A stretch of 64,000 nt of DNA from contig JAQSEB010000059.1 of NCBI GenBank assembly GCA_030063045.1, positions 2,914,001 to 2,978,000 of the forward strand. Direction: 5' to 3'. Numbering within the stretch: the stretch's first letter is position 1; every line of letters begins with the position of its first letter. Under the pieces are notes generated by a model. That model worked only from the letters and a program-made list of their open reading frames with translations, did not search any database and was not told the origin of the DNA. The position numbers and the translations under genes are program-made. Source of the stretch: Pratylenchus scribneri (taxonomy: Eukaryota; Nematoda; Chromadorea; Rhabditida; Pratylenchidae). Below, one piece after another: positions 9,344 to 21,946 of the stretch.

Positions 9344-12300
9344 ATGGAGATTTTACCTACAATTTATATGAAAAGGGAATCTCCTTATTATTGCTCATTA
9401 TTGACATTATGCGCATTGGAATTTGACATTGATAAAAGCGTCACTTTTATTGGAAAAAATCAACAAAACATTCATAATCCAGGACTTCAAATGTAAGTTG
9501 CAAAATACAAATATCAAATTAACAAATTTAGTGATGGAATTTGTCTCAATAACGATGCATCCATTTCCCGATTTATTGCTCGAAATCCGCCAGAACCATT
9601 GCCTCCACGAAGTTTTGATGAACAAACACAAATTGAAATGCTGATTTCTCTGATGGAATGCATAAATGAAAATACGAATGGCAAAACAAAATCAGAGAAA
9701 ATTTTAATTGATTTTGCCGGCAAAAGGCTAACCGGAGATACAAAATTTCTGGTTGGGAATGCATTAAGTTTGGCTGATTTACTTTTCTTTGTTTTTCTTG
9801 TCGATCGGACGGAGGTATTTTTTAAATATTTTTAAATGATTTTTTCATTTAAGTTATGCAAATCTGTTCCAGCTTATAAAAAACATTTTGACATGATTCG
9901 ATGTGATAATAATTTTAAGAAAATTCATCAATTGGTTGGGAAAGTGCAAACAAATTCAACGGAAGTGATAAATAATAAGAAAGGAAAGGAGACATCAACA
10001 AATGTAGAGAAGGTTTAATTTATTAAAAATATTTTTATTAATAATTAAAAATAGGGGAATACAAAAAAACCGACGAAAGATGAAGGAAAATTTATTGAAT
10101 TGGAAGGCGCAGAAATGGGAAAAGTAATTGTTAGATTTCCACCAGAGGCCAGCGGGTATTTTTTTGAAATTATTTTAAATTATTTTAATTAATTTTGTGA
10201 AGTTATTTGCACATTGGACACGCAAAAGCGGCCCTTCTTAATCAATATTATCAGCAAACATTCAAAGGACAATTAATTCTTCGTTTTGATGACACAAATC
10301 CGGCAAAAGAAAATGCACATTTTGAAGAAGTATAAATTAAATTATTATTAAAATGATTAATTAAAATAATTATTTAGGTAATTATTGAGGATTTGAAAAT
10401 GTTACAAATTAAACCGGACAAAATGACGCGAACATCCGACCATTTTGACACTTTGATTCGTTTTTGTGAAAAACTTTTGAATGGAGGGAAGGCATTTGTG
10501 GATGACACCGATTCGGAAACAATGCGAAAAGAAAGGGAGGAGAGAACGGATTCGAAGAATAGGAATAATTGTAATAAAAAGGAAACAAAACAAAATAATA
10601 ATTTAAAATATTCACAGCAATTGAGGAGAATATGGCTTTGTGGAGAGAAATGTTGGCGGGGACGGAAAGAGGCCAAAAATGTTGTGTCCGAATTAAAATA
10701 GACATGAAACATAATAATGGAGCATTGAGGGACCCAACAATTTATCGGTGCAAAAGTGAAGAGCATGTTCGGCATGGCACAAAATACAAGTTTAATTTGA
10801 GTTTATTTTTATTAATTTTTGTGATTTTCGTAGAGTTTATCCAACCTACGATTTTGCATGTCCAATTGTGGACAGCATCGAGGGAGTGACCCACGCATTG
10901 AGAACAACGGAATATATGGACAGGGACGAACAGTATTATTTCATTTGTGATGCCCTCGGCCTCCGTCGCCCGCACATTTGGGCATATGCCCGGCTGAATA
11001 TGACAAATACGGTGATGAGCAAAAGAAAGGTAAAAAGGCACCAAATATTTTGGAATAAATTTTGGGCAAAAAACATTGAAAGGTTTACCGGTTTATCCAA
11101 GACCTTCAAACTACCTAATCAATAAATCTGGTTAAGATGAATCATTTGATAATGATTTGACTTTGGTTTAACCAATTTTGAATTAGTTTTGAACCAAAAA
11201 CCATTAGTTGGTTTAAACGGTTTAATATCCCCAAACCATGACAAATTATATACCAATCGATGCGTATTGACAAAATCTATCGATTGCGTAAAGGAATTGG
11301 GGGTCAAGGATAAAACCATTGAACCGCTGTAAGTTTTTCACCAAACCAATAAATTTGAATTTGAATATTTAGTTAACTTGGTTGGTCGATGAGAACATTG
11401 TGGATGGATGGGATGACCCACGGATGCCAACCGTGCGGGGAGTGATCAGACATGGATTAACGGTTGAGGTTGGCGCAAATAATTAAATTAAAAAATAAAT
11501 AATTCACAATTTTAGGGATTAAAACAGTTCATTTTGGCCCAAGGCGGGAGCCGCTCGGTGGTCACAATGGAATGGGACAAAATTTGGGCATTCAACAAAA
11601 AAGTGATCGACCCAATTGCGCCACGCTACACCGGACTGGACAATGGCCAATTGGTGCCGGTCAAAATTCGGCAACAAGTCCAAAAGGAATGCAAATTAAT
11701 TCCATTGCATCCAAAAGTGAGCGAATAAAATTGGAAATGAATTAATTTTAATTATTTAGAATCCGGATGGGGAGAAGAAGGAAGTTTGGTTTTGTGATGA
11801 ATTACTCATCGAACGGGAGGATGCGGTCAATTTTAAAGTGGGCGAAAATGTGACCTTCATGAATTGGGGGAATATGCGAGTGGCCGAAATGAAGAGGAAT
11901 GAGGCAAATGGAGAAATTATTTCGGTGGAAGTCGATTTGGATTTGGATAATATGGTTTGGAATTATTAATTTAATATTTAATTTATATTAATTTTAAAAG
12001 GACTTTAAAAAAACATTAAAAGTGACATGGCTGGCCAATTTAATTCCATCCACAAATTACATTGTGAAAACCGTCCATTTTGGCAATATTATAAGCAAAT
12101 CGATAATTGGGAAGGACGAAGATTGGAAACAATTTGTGAACAGGGAAAGTGTGGTTCGTCATTTTAACAATTAATTAAATTAATTTTTAATTAGAATTAC
12201 GGTTCATTATTTGTGGAGGCGGCAATGCAAAATGTGAAGAAAGGGGACATTTTGCAAATTCAGCGGAAATCATTTTATATTTGCGATCAAAAAACGGAAA

Positions 12301-12468
12301 CTTCGATGATTTTAATTGAAATACCCGATGGAAAGGAAATTATCAAGAAAAGCGCAAAAAAGGTTTATTTTTTGGAATAAATTAATATTTAAATTAAAAT
12401 AGAATGAAACAATGGACGAAAAAGTGAAAGTGAAAATTATTGGAAATGCCATCCTTGAACAAAAATAA
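9344..12468 (+). CDS. ears-1: Glutamyl-tRNA synthetase, cytosolic, stand-alone
   Basis: Charges tRNA(Glu) with glutamate in the cytosol. About ten exons. The N-terminus from the ATG at 9344 ([20 protein letters not shown]) continues into a GST-like domain ([30 protein letters not shown]), which usually docks such enzymes in a multi-synthetase complex. The class I catalytic core follows: [20 protein letters not shown] contains the HIGH signature, LRFDDTNP is diagnostic, and MSKRK is the KMSKS loop, next to [18 protein letters not shown]. The beta-barrel anticodon domain ends GNAILEQK at 12466-12468. No prolyl-tRNA synthetase half follows, as in C. elegans and unlike insect or vertebrate EPRS. 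One intron (11029-11372) is far longer than the rest. PIG-T starts 193 bp downstream on the same strand. Confidence 0.93.
11080..11330. repeat. Degenerate inverted-repeat insertion in an ears-1 intron
   Basis: The unusually long intron (about 340 bp) contains GGTTTACCGGTTTATCC near its left side and a partly complementary GGATAAAACCATTGAACC near its right. Identity is about three quarters over 23 bases. This looks like an old MITE-type insertion with eroded ends. No target duplication was found. Confidence 0.35.
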
Positions 12469-12660
12469 ATGATTTAATTGATTTTTTTGTTCGAATATCT
12501 TTACATAAAAACAATTGTTGTTATTCGTTATTTTCCATATTATTGATAATTAATATATTTATTTAATATTTATTTATTAAATTATTTAAAAATATTAACA
12601 AAATATTTAAATCATCTTAATTCAAGTTAATTAATTAATTAATAATTTTTTTCTCGAAGA

Positions 12661-14714
12661 ATGAAGCTTGGTTTTTGTTTAATTTTTACATTATTTTGGA
12701 GGGCAAATATGGCATTTGATTTTTATTCTGAGAATTTGCTGATTCATCCTCTTCCAAACGGCGATTTACAATCAATTTTCAATTTCACAATTATTGGCAA
12801 ACAAAATGATGGTTTAATTTTATTTTTTAATTAAAATTAATTCATCATTTTCAGTTCAAAATAATTCCACAATTTATATTCCGTGGATTTTTCGGAATTT
12901 ATTTGAACAATTTTCGATGGAAGAATTTAAACTTTCAATGACCCAGGGTTTTTGGCGAACGAATATTTGGGATCAGCAACAAATTGGGACAGAAACACCA
13001 ACTGGAACCGAATTAGGGGCCAAATTTGATGAAAACATAAAAAAGTAAATTAATTTAAATAATTTTAATTAATTTTTATTATTTTAGTTCTTCTGAATTA
13101 TGGCTGGGAATTATTCAAACAATCAATGGCCTATTTTGCACTTCAATTTTGGCAATTTATCCTCAATTCAGTGGTCAACCAAAATTCACATCAAATAATT
13201 GGTGGTTCGGATCGCTGGGCGGCGAATCAATTTGTACGGAAAATTTAAAATCCTGGAAAAAATTACTTCCCTGCAAACAGGTAAAAATATTAATTAAATT
13301 AATCAATCAATAAATCAATAATTTAAACAGAGTGGCCTAATTGTGTTGATGGAACCGACGGTGCTACTTTCGGCGAGATTTCATTCAATTTTGATTAAAA
13401 TTGAGAAGAAAAAAATGGAAAATAATCAATTTGAATGGAAATTCAAATTTTTGGCAAAAACTGTTCATGATGGCGAAATGTTGGCCAGAGAATTTAATGG
13501 TTTAATTTATTCATTTAAATTCGAGTTAAATTTTAATTCGCAGATTTATCTCTGGAAGATTTATTTGATCGAAAATTGCTGGGAAAATGTCCAATTGCAA
13601 ATCAAAGTGAAATTAAAATTGAACAGGTTTTTTTTTTGAAAATTAAATAAAAATTATTTTTTAAAACAAATTTAGAATGAACAATTTGGCATAAAAAAGA
13701 GTCCACCAACTGGAATTAATTCATTGAATTCAACAATTATTAATTTCAAAGATTGGAATGAAATGGAAAATTTAAATATTTATTTTGAGAATAATATTCA
13801 AAATGGACAGCAAAAACAACATTTAAAAGGAATAATGTAATTAAAATTAATTTAATTAATTAAAATTATTTCCATTTTTAGTGTCCATAGTTTTGTGAAA
13901 AGCATTAATCAAATTGGTGGCCTAATTTGCACACAAATTACAAATCAATTTCCCATCGCGGTGAATACCAAATTTATGCATTTAATTCCTTGGCAAATTC
14001 GAATTTTTCTTCACACTTTGACTTTCACTTGCTCAAATTCGGCCATTCCAATCAAAAGACAATCATTCACTTTGGCAAGGGATGGACAGAGGCCACTGCT
14101 CATTGAATTGGAATTGGCCATTCCACCAAATTCAATGTGTAAAATTGAAATGGAATTTGAGGCCGCATTTTTAAAGTAATTCCAAATTTAATTCAATAAT
14201 ATTTCCATTACAAAGAATAACCGATTTTCCGCCGGATGCGAACAATGGAATTAATATTCCCGGTGCAATTTTAACAATTCCCTCATCCGCAAATGCCAAC
14301 TTATTTTCTTCATATTTTCAAAGTGAATCAATGGAATTAAGGTTTTTATTTTTTAATTAATTAATTTTTATTCGGATTAATTAGCAGCGATGAAAACATT
14401 GATTATCGTCTTTTTGGTGAACCATTGCTCATTCTTCTCCCAGTGCCCGATTTTAGTATGCCATTCAATGTTATTTGCCTAATATGCACAACAATTGCCA
14501 TTTATTATGGGAATACATTCGCATTGAGCACAAAATTGTAAATATTTAAAATACAAAATTAAATATTTTTAATTTTTTTAGAATGAAATTGGTGCCAAAG
14601 AAAAAGGATGAAGAGAATGCGAAGAAGGAATCAATTTTTGCAAAAATGAAGGACAAAATCAGTGAACAATTCCAAAAATGCCTTCCAGGAAGATTTAAAA
14701 AGAAAAATGAATAA
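12661..14714 (+). CDS. pigt: GPI transamidase subunit PIG-T (GPI16)
   Basis: A subunit of the ER GPI transamidase, which attaches GPI anchors to proteins. The ATG at 12661 starts a signal peptide (MKLGFCLIFTLFWRANMA), then the mature start FYSENLLIHPLPNGDL. Conserved PIG-T blocks follow in order: LSMTQGFWRTNIWD, PTGTELGAKFDEN, LFCTSILA, ESICTENLKSWKKLLPCKQ with its conserved cysteines (one makes the disulphide to the PIG-K protease in other species), and FLHTLTFTC. The last are EPLLILLPVPDFSMPFNVIC and the C-terminal membrane span IICTTIAIYYGNTFALS-like segment near 14460-14540. A lysine-rich tail (GRFKKKNE) follows. About nine exons with tiny introns. Start and stop fit the family length (about 560 residues). 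It may share a polycistronic transcript with ears-1, given the short gap. Confidence 0.93.
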
Positions 14715-14829
14715 ATTAATTGTTTTGAATTGTTTATTTTAATTTATTACAAAAATTGTGTAAAAATGATAAAATGAAAATAATTGTGAATATATTAAAA
14801 TTAAAAAGGTCATTTTAAAAAAGAATGTT

Positions 14830-16074
14830 TTATTGGTTCTGTTGTTCATCTTCATTAATATTGCCATCCTCTTTCTTTGTTATTTGGTCATCCCCCGGGG
14901 CTGGTTGATCTTCATTTTGGCCAGCAGTTTCCATTTCAATTTTAGTCTCATCATTCTCATTTAAATGGACATTGACATCCTCCACTGCCGTCGATGATGT
15001 GGTCGGTTCATCTTGTGGATTGGTTGGACTGCTGGTGATCAAACGGCTCAGTACTGGATTTGCCAGTTTTTCGGCCTCTATAAATTTAACAAATATTTTT
15101 AAATAATTTTATTATTAAAATTTACCCAATTTTGCCTCTAATGCCGCTTCCTTTTCTTTGTATTGTTTCCAATTTGCCAATAATTGTTCGCCGTAATCCT
15201 CGGCAATTTTATTCAAATGCGCTTGTTGATCAATTTGTGATGGTTTTTCCTGGCAAACTTTCTTCATATTTTCGGCATATGCTTCGGATGCTTCCTCTAT
15301 TGCTCTTTTTCTTTGTGTGAATTGTTCCTCCAATTTGGCCAATTCATCGTTCAATTTATTTTGATGTTGTTCCAAAGAATGGCCTTGCTTCCGAAAATGT
15401 TCAATTCGTTGTTGGGGCACAAAAGTTCTTGGATCGGGCATATAATTGGCGGAGAATAGCTCAGCCATTAATCGATTATTTCGATCTATTTTTTTTTAAT
15501 ATTTTAAATTAAATAAAATAAATTGACCATAACGAATTGCAGCCAATCTTTTGCCGGCCATTTCAAAGGGATCCTCATCTTCGACTGGTTGGATGAACAC
15601 TCCGGTCACCGCATTTTGGTCAGCGATTCCCCCTTTTCGTCCACTGACCATTTTTTCCTGTTGATTGGATGTTTTGACACGACTTTTTGAGGCCATAAAT
15701 TGGGAATAGGTTGCATTGTAATTCTTCATTGCCTTCTCATATTCAACCTTAAATATTCCACTAATGTTGTTTTTTTTATTAAGAATCAAACCTTATCAGC
15801 CTCATATTCTTGTTGATAAATTGCCTTTTCTGCCGGAGCCGTTGAATTCCACATTTGGCCAATTACCTTTCCCAAATCCCACAATGGACTATCCGGATTC
15901 TCAGCTCGAACTTTAGGCCACATTTTCTTACTGAATCGCATATATGGGACGAGTGGGCGATCCGGCATTTTCGGAGGGCGAAGATTAGTATCCTTAAAAA
16001 AATTAATTAAATTAACAATATTAAAATTAATTGACCTGTTGCTGATTGCGATGTGAAGGAGTTTGTCGATACAT
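14830..16074 (-). CDS. swsn-3: SWI/SNF chromatin-remodelling subunit SMARCE1/BAF57 (HMG box)
   Basis: A nuclear DNA-binding subunit of the BAF complex. The first exon (from 16074) reads MYRQTPSHRNQQQ and joins DTNLRPPKMPDRPLVPYMRF, the start of the HMG box. The box continues SKKMWPKVRAENPDSPLWDL, GKVIGQMWNSTAPAEKAIY and EYEKAMKNY. The characteristic BAF57 segment follows: DPFEMAGKRLAAIRYDRNNR, LMAELFSANYMPDPRTFVPQ and RIEHFRKQGHSLEQHQNKL. A long coiled coil (about residues 180-290) comes next. The last exon is an acidic, Thr/Ser-rich tail ending EDEQQNQ at 14833. Four introns of 40-55 bp. It is convergent with PIG-T (115 bp between stops) and lies 213 bp upstream of NUP133's stop codon. Identity is clear; the C. 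elegans symbol is by family. Confidence 0.9.
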
Positions 16075-16286
16075 ATTTAGTCTTTAATAACAATGAAAAA
16101 TAAAAATGATTAAAATTGAAACATATTTTTGGTAATAATTTTGAATGGGAAAACAAAAACACAAATGAAAAAATCAAAAGCTTTTAAAAAATTTATTAAA
16201 AATGTCAAAAGGCCACCATTGATTCTTATGGAGATCAAAATAAAAACAAAATACAATTCAAATATTCATTCCAATCAATCATTCAT

Positions 16287-19200
16287 TCATTCTTCATCCG
16301 TCTCCATTTGTCCAGTCCGACGTCGTTCGTGGATTGCCCGAATTTGTTCCGATAATTCGGCAATTTCGGCCACATTTTCTTGCTCTTCACAAAGTGCTGC
16401 CAATTTGCAAAGGGATAATTCAATCTAAATTTGGAAATTATCATTTAAATATATTTTTTTTTAGAATTTACCAATTTTTTGTTCTCATTTTCTTCTTTGT
16501 CGGCCATTTTTTTCAATGTTTTCCTCGCTTCCAAATATTTTCCTTCCTCAACCTGTCGAATCCAATTTATTTCTTGTCTTTGTGCCAGAAAGTCATTCGC
16601 TTTTTGGCCTCTTTCTGCCAATAAATGATTGAACATCCCTGAAAATAATCTTAGCATTTTTCGGTATAAATATTCCACATTTCACCTTTTTGTTGATACC
16701 AAGCATAAAGAAAATTGTAGAAACTAAAATTTTTTTGTAAATTAATTAATGATTTATTTTTTACTCATTTCCATATGTTTCTTTGTAACGAGAAATGGCG
16801 GCCGCTTGGCGTCGTTCATCCAATTTACTGTGGCAATAAACAACAAGGAAAGTGAAATCCTTGAAATCAAAAAATGGTTGAATTTAAAATAAATTACTTT
16901 ATGTTTTTCAGCCAAATCCAATGCCATATCCTGATGACCAAGGGCGGAAAAGCGAGCAATAATTTTCGAATCATTCCGTTGATTTGCTGATTGTTGGGAA
17001 AGAACAAATTCAGCTAACTTAAAAAAATGAAATTGAAAATAGAATAAAATTTATTATCAAACCCGAAATGATTGTGTCAAAATGACGTCCGCTTGATGAT
17101 GGGTTGCCTCATTTGTTTGAATGGATTGAACCGCAGATAAATAATCAAGTGCCGTGTTCAGCTAAATTCAATAAATAAATTAATAATTTATTTTTAATTG
17201 AACAATTTTATTGGAATTTATTCCAACGTTAAAATCTGCCAAAAATGAAAAGATTTTAACGTCTTAATTGAATTCCATTAATAATTTAACCTCTAGAAAT
17301 AAACGACCAACAGAAAAATGATTGGCTATTTAGCAATTTGAGGCAGTGGCGGTTTCAGGGGGGGGGGGGGTGCTGGGGTGCGCACCCCCGGTTTGGGGGA
17401 GTGGCACCCCGGGGTGCCGAGGGGAGAAGGGAGAAAAAAATAAGGATTTTTTACAAATTAGACTAAAAAAATTTCGCGCTCGCGCCTATCGGCGCTCGCA
17501 TTATACTTTTTTAACTGATTTTTTTCAGAAAACTTCATTAATTTTTCAAAATTTTTGGTTTTTAGACCTAAAAATTGGCAAAAAATTTCGCTCGCGCCTA
17601 TCGGCGCTCGCAAATTTAAATTTTTGAGGGAGCACCCCGGGGTGCTGTAATATTTTCGGCTGCGCACCCCCCCCCCCCCCTCTGGCAAAATCCTGGAACC
17701 GCCACTGATTTGAGGTAATCAAAACCAATTTAAATTAGGGTAATATAATATTATTTCTTTTGGCTTTATTCGCTAGTTAGGATTTATAAAGAAGATTTAA
17801 CCATTCAACTAAAAACGACAATTTTAGCTTAATGGGTTAATGCTTTTTTTGCAAAATTGAGGTCGCGGGTTTGAATCCTCTCCGAGGCAAATATTTTTTT
17901 CGGGCTTGATTGTCACTTATTAAGCATTTTAAACATTCTACTTAAATTTCTAGTAAAATATACATACAATTTTTGGTTCCTAAAATGATAGTCTAATTTA
18001 ATTTAACTGACATGAGTGACAAAATGAGTGAGAAAATCGGGTTGATTGAGCCAAGTGGAATATTCATCAACCAAATGCATTGCCCAATCCTCGCGGCGAG
18101 CATCATAAACGCCTTCGATCAATGTGAGAAGAAGGGAGCCAACCTAATTAATTAATTAATCATTTTATTGGTATTTTGGCATTATTAAACCTCATTGATT
18201 ATGGCGGCTTTTCCATTTCCGCCATCCTCCTCCATTGCCTGTTCTCCAACTTGGACCAATGCTGGAACCAATTCATGAAAAGCCGAAACCTAAAATATTT
18301 GTATTTATAAATTTTATTTAATTTGAAATTACTTTATTGAAAACATAATCAGTAGGACTCAAATACGGATTGGCTTTTGGAAGTCCATAATGGGTGACAT
18401 GTTGCTTTGCCAATTCGCTCAATGCCTTATTAACCAATGGCAATTTTTGACCTAAATAAATGAATCATTTGGATTTCGTCGTGAATAATTCCTCACTATG
18501 TTCACTAAGCCAATTGAATGTTGCGGTCATTGCCACCAATTTTTCGCCTAATTCTGCCACAACTGCCTTTCCACTCCGCATTTGGAATGTTTGGACGGAA
18601 TAGTCAATCTGAATTAATTTTAATTAATTTTGAATAAATTAAATGCACAATTTACCCATTCAATAAGTTTAAATGTGCGCAGAAAGAGGATAAACATTTT
18701 ATAAAATGCCATTTTGATTTTCAATTGTCGTTGAATTAAATCAAATTTCTTATTTTCCATCAAATGTCGCAATTCTTTCCTTTGATCTTCAATTTTTAAT
18801 AAAAATTTGAATTTAATAACTAAAAACCATTTGTAATTGGTAAATCAGCGGTAAATGTCCATCGGGCATCCTCTTGAATGGTTGGCTGTCGATCAACCAA
18901 AAAAAGCAATAAATCCGTTACAATTTCTGCCAAATTTTCTTGTTGTTTAATCTGAAATAAATTAATTGAATTTAAAATTGTTAAATTTAATTTTACAATT
19001 TGTCCATTTCCGTTCAATTCCTCATCTTCTTCTCTTTCCCCAATTTTATTCTCTTTCAATTGGTCCAATAATTGACGCACTGAAATGTCCGCCTTTTTCT
19101 AAATTTTAAAAATATTTTCCATCAATAATAAATAATAATTTTACCCTATCTTTGGCACAAAAATCAATAAATGCATCTTTCAATCGATGCTCAATTCCAG

Positions 19201-21227
19201 GGAAAGTGAATCCTTCATCGCCCAAATTGTTCAAAATTGTCCGGTACTAAAAAATATTTTTAAAAATAAATTTAATAATTTTAATTAACCCTTTTCCAAA
19301 AATGCAAATCATAGTGACGAGGAAGACGTCGAACAACACAAATGCCCGCCTCTTTGAGTATCAAATGACAGAAACCATGAACCGCGGCTGAAATAATAAT
19401 TTTCAATTTCAAAAATGTTTTTGGATTATTACCTGCTCCCAGCAAAATATCCCCTTCTAAATTCTTTAATGGACTATTTTGTTGACTTTGTTGGGAACGT
19501 TCCGTCAAATAATTATCAAGTAAATCAATGGAACAATCTAAAATCAAAAATGAATTAATATTTAGAGGAAATTAACCATTGGGCTTATTTGGATGACGCA
19601 CGAGGAGGAAAGAATCATAAAAGGAAATATAACATTCATCCTGTCCAGCACTCAACAATTTGGCTGTCATTAATCGTTTTTCCTTAAAAAAATTGGATTT
19701 AAAAATTTTGACAATTAAAATTTGATACCATTCCAATTGATTGAAGTCTTTCGGGCAAATCGACACTAATTAGGGTTTGAAGAGCACGTTGCCCTGTTGA
19801 TCCCTTTGGATTTGGTTCCTCATAATAAGCTGAATATAATAAATTAATTATAAAAAAAGAAAAATAATTTACAAATGAAAAGTTTTCGATCGATTTGAAG
19901 TAATGGTCTTCCGCCCATATAGGAACATTCCTTTTCGCCAGCCAAAAACAAAAGAAAGCCATTCTTGTATAAAATTGCATCAATAATCCGAAATTGCCGA
20001 CGTTCTGGTTTTTCACGCTTCTTAAAAATAATTTATTATTTTCGAAAATTGAGTAAAATAATATTCACCTCATTATATTTTGTGAGTGCCAAATCCGCAA
20101 TATCCACCTCAAAATTTTGCTTTTTTTGTTCGCCAATTGAATAAAATCGTAAATATCGACTCAACACATTCAAAACATCCGCCGTTTGGGCCATATGACC
20201 GCGAACAAACAAAGTTTTTTGAATCCTTAAATTTAATTATTATCCAAAATACAAAATGGTTGTTTATATTTACAAATTTAACATTGAAATCAATTCAATT
20301 AAATATAATTATTTGCTATGATATGAAGCTATTTTCGTAAATATTTGAAATTTTGTCTAATTAAGATTACTCACTGTTCTTTCTCCGCTGTTAAGCTGCC
20401 GAACAATAAAAGTGACATTCTACGACCAATTCCCCCTTTAAAAAATGATTTATTTATTATAAAATAATAAAAAGAAAAACCTCCAGGTCCGCCAACATCG
20501 ATTGGACGTGTGGCAAGTCGATCAACCTGATTAGGTCCATGAAATAAATCGATGATATGAAATGATCCGGTCGTTGTGCTCAACAGAAAACGATGAACAT
20601 ATTCTAAATGAAAACAATTTTGAATTTGTTATTTTATTATTTAATAATACCCTGGGCATCGAATAACTGGATTGAATGGGCCACTTCATTGTTCAATAAA
20701 CATTCCTCATTCTTTGCTGGTTTTCCCAATTCCGCCCAATATCGTAAACTTCCCTCGGGTGATATTGCTAACAAACTGGAATTTTTGTAGTTTTGACCTT
20801 AATTGATGAACTATTTAAAAATTTTATATTTAAACCAAACCTTTAGTGAAAAGGCAGACCAGGTCAGTGGAATATTTCAAACCCGTCACGGGCAATTCCA
20901 TATGTATTCCATGAGGGATTCCGGATTCCTTAACAATAAAATTAAATTTATTTCATTATTTTTCTGCAAAGAATACCGAGGACAAGCAAGACCAAACATA
21001 AATGTGATTATTGCAAATGAGAAGGCATTTTCCTAATGTTGTGACTGTTGCACTGATATGCATCTTTGTTTTGCGTTTCTCGTCAGAATCGGCTGCAATA
21101 TTTTTAATTACAACAATTGAAACTATATTATTATATTACCTTTGCAAACGTAGTCATTAAGCAATTCTCGAACTGTACTTGGAAAACCAGCTTCATTTGG
21201 ATCGATAAATAATTTGAGATCAGTCAT
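16287..21227 (-). CDS. npp-15: Nucleoporin NUP133
   Basis: A scaffold nucleoporin of the Y-complex (NUP107-160). About 17 exons. It starts MTDLKLFIDPNEAGFPSTVR at 21227, with an N-terminal beta-propeller region of low similarity, then the alpha-helical stack. The clearest family match is the C-terminal block: FNHLLAERGQKANDFLAQRQ, EINWIRQVEEGKYLEARKTL, then a stretch containing LCKLAALCEEQENVAEIAEL, which lines up with the human segment around 'HEHLSWLHEI...LSKLAALASD'. Other helical exons read HGFCHLILKEAGICVVRRLP and WTFTADLPITNG. It ends RRTGQMETDEE at 16290. One intron (about 17165-18005) is roughly 840 bp because it holds a MITE and a SINE; the others are about 40-60 bp. Some exon edges in the propeller (19700-21050) are uncertain. 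Confidence 0.78.
17336..17715. mobile_element. hAT-type MITE with 8-bp target duplication, inside a NUP133 intron
   Basis: The element proper is 17344-17707 (364 bp). It starts CAGTGGCGGTTTCAGG and ends with the complement of CAGTGGCGGTTCCAGG. Both sides are flanked by the direct repeat ATTTGAGG (17336-17343 and 17708-17715), the 8-bp duplication expected for hAT transposases. Inside are long G and C homopolymers next to each end, a second inverted pair (CACCCCGGGGTGC), and two direct copies of CTCGCGCCTATCGGCGCTCG. It encodes no transposase, so it must be mobilised in trans. Intact ends and duplication suggest recent insertion. Confidence 0.9.
17761..17975 (+). mobile_element. tRNA-derived SINE, copy 1
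   Basis: This 200-bp stretch is closely matched by 62092-62275 (copy 2). It holds an A-box-like TAGCTTAATGGG at 17825 and a B-box-like GGGTTTGAATCC at 17868, spaced as in tRNA genes, and later a T run. It cannot fold into an intact tRNA because the acceptor stem lacks a partner. It lies in the same NUP133 intron as the MITE. Confidence 0.7.
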
Positions 21228-21946
21228 GATAAATAAAATTTCGAATGATGCAGTTTTAACGGAGTGGAAAAAATGATTTATTCTGCTGAATTAAAATAAA
21301 TTATTTTGTAATGGATACTCAATGTGTCGTTTGATATTCTAATTATTCCAAAAAGAAAGGGGGGGGGGTCTTTATTTTTCAATTTTTATCTTTCGAACTT
21401 AACGCAAAATTCAAGTTTGTCAAGATTGAGATCGAGAATGGAGTATGGAAATGGAGGACGCGACCACGCGAGCGATCGATGCCGAGCCGAGCCGAGCCGA
21501 GCCGGCCGATGCCGATTGCCGATGCGGTGATGCTTGCTTAAACATAATGCCAAATTCTGGAAGACATATTATCCAAAAATAAAAAGGAAAGGAAAAGGAA
21601 AGGACGGAGCACGGAGGAATAGGAAAATGAAAAATTGAATAAGTGGGGAAGTCAGGGGTTTTGGTTTATCGGTTTTTCGGTTTCCGTTTCTATTTCCATT
21701 CCACATTTCAGTTCCGGATTCCAGTATCCAAGGAAATAATTTAAATCAAATTTTCTACCTTGTTTTTCAAACATTAACATTCAATTCATTTAGAATACTT
21801 AATGAAAACATGTTAAATGATGTTTTTTGTAGATACATTACTATTTTTTTGAACATTCATCACATTATAAAATCATAAATTTTACTTATTTTTTAGAGAT
21901 TTGTCAGCAATAAAAATAAATCAAGCGACATAATTCGATTCTAAAA
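21228..21946. promoter_or_regulatory. Divergent intergenic region between NUP133 and ARL8 with a GC-rich patch
   Basis: Both flanking genes start outward from here, so it should carry both promoters. It includes a G run (21360-21369) and a GC-rich block at about 21455-21530 with tandem GCCGA units (GCCGAGCCGAGCCGAGCCGA) and GATGCCGATTGCCGATGCGG, striking against about 70% AT surroundings. Confidence 0.5.

Noticed and set aside
17346..17727. Overlapping short frames on both strands
   Set aside because: They coincide with the MITE and its G/C homopolymers; a 364-bp element with inverted ends explains them.
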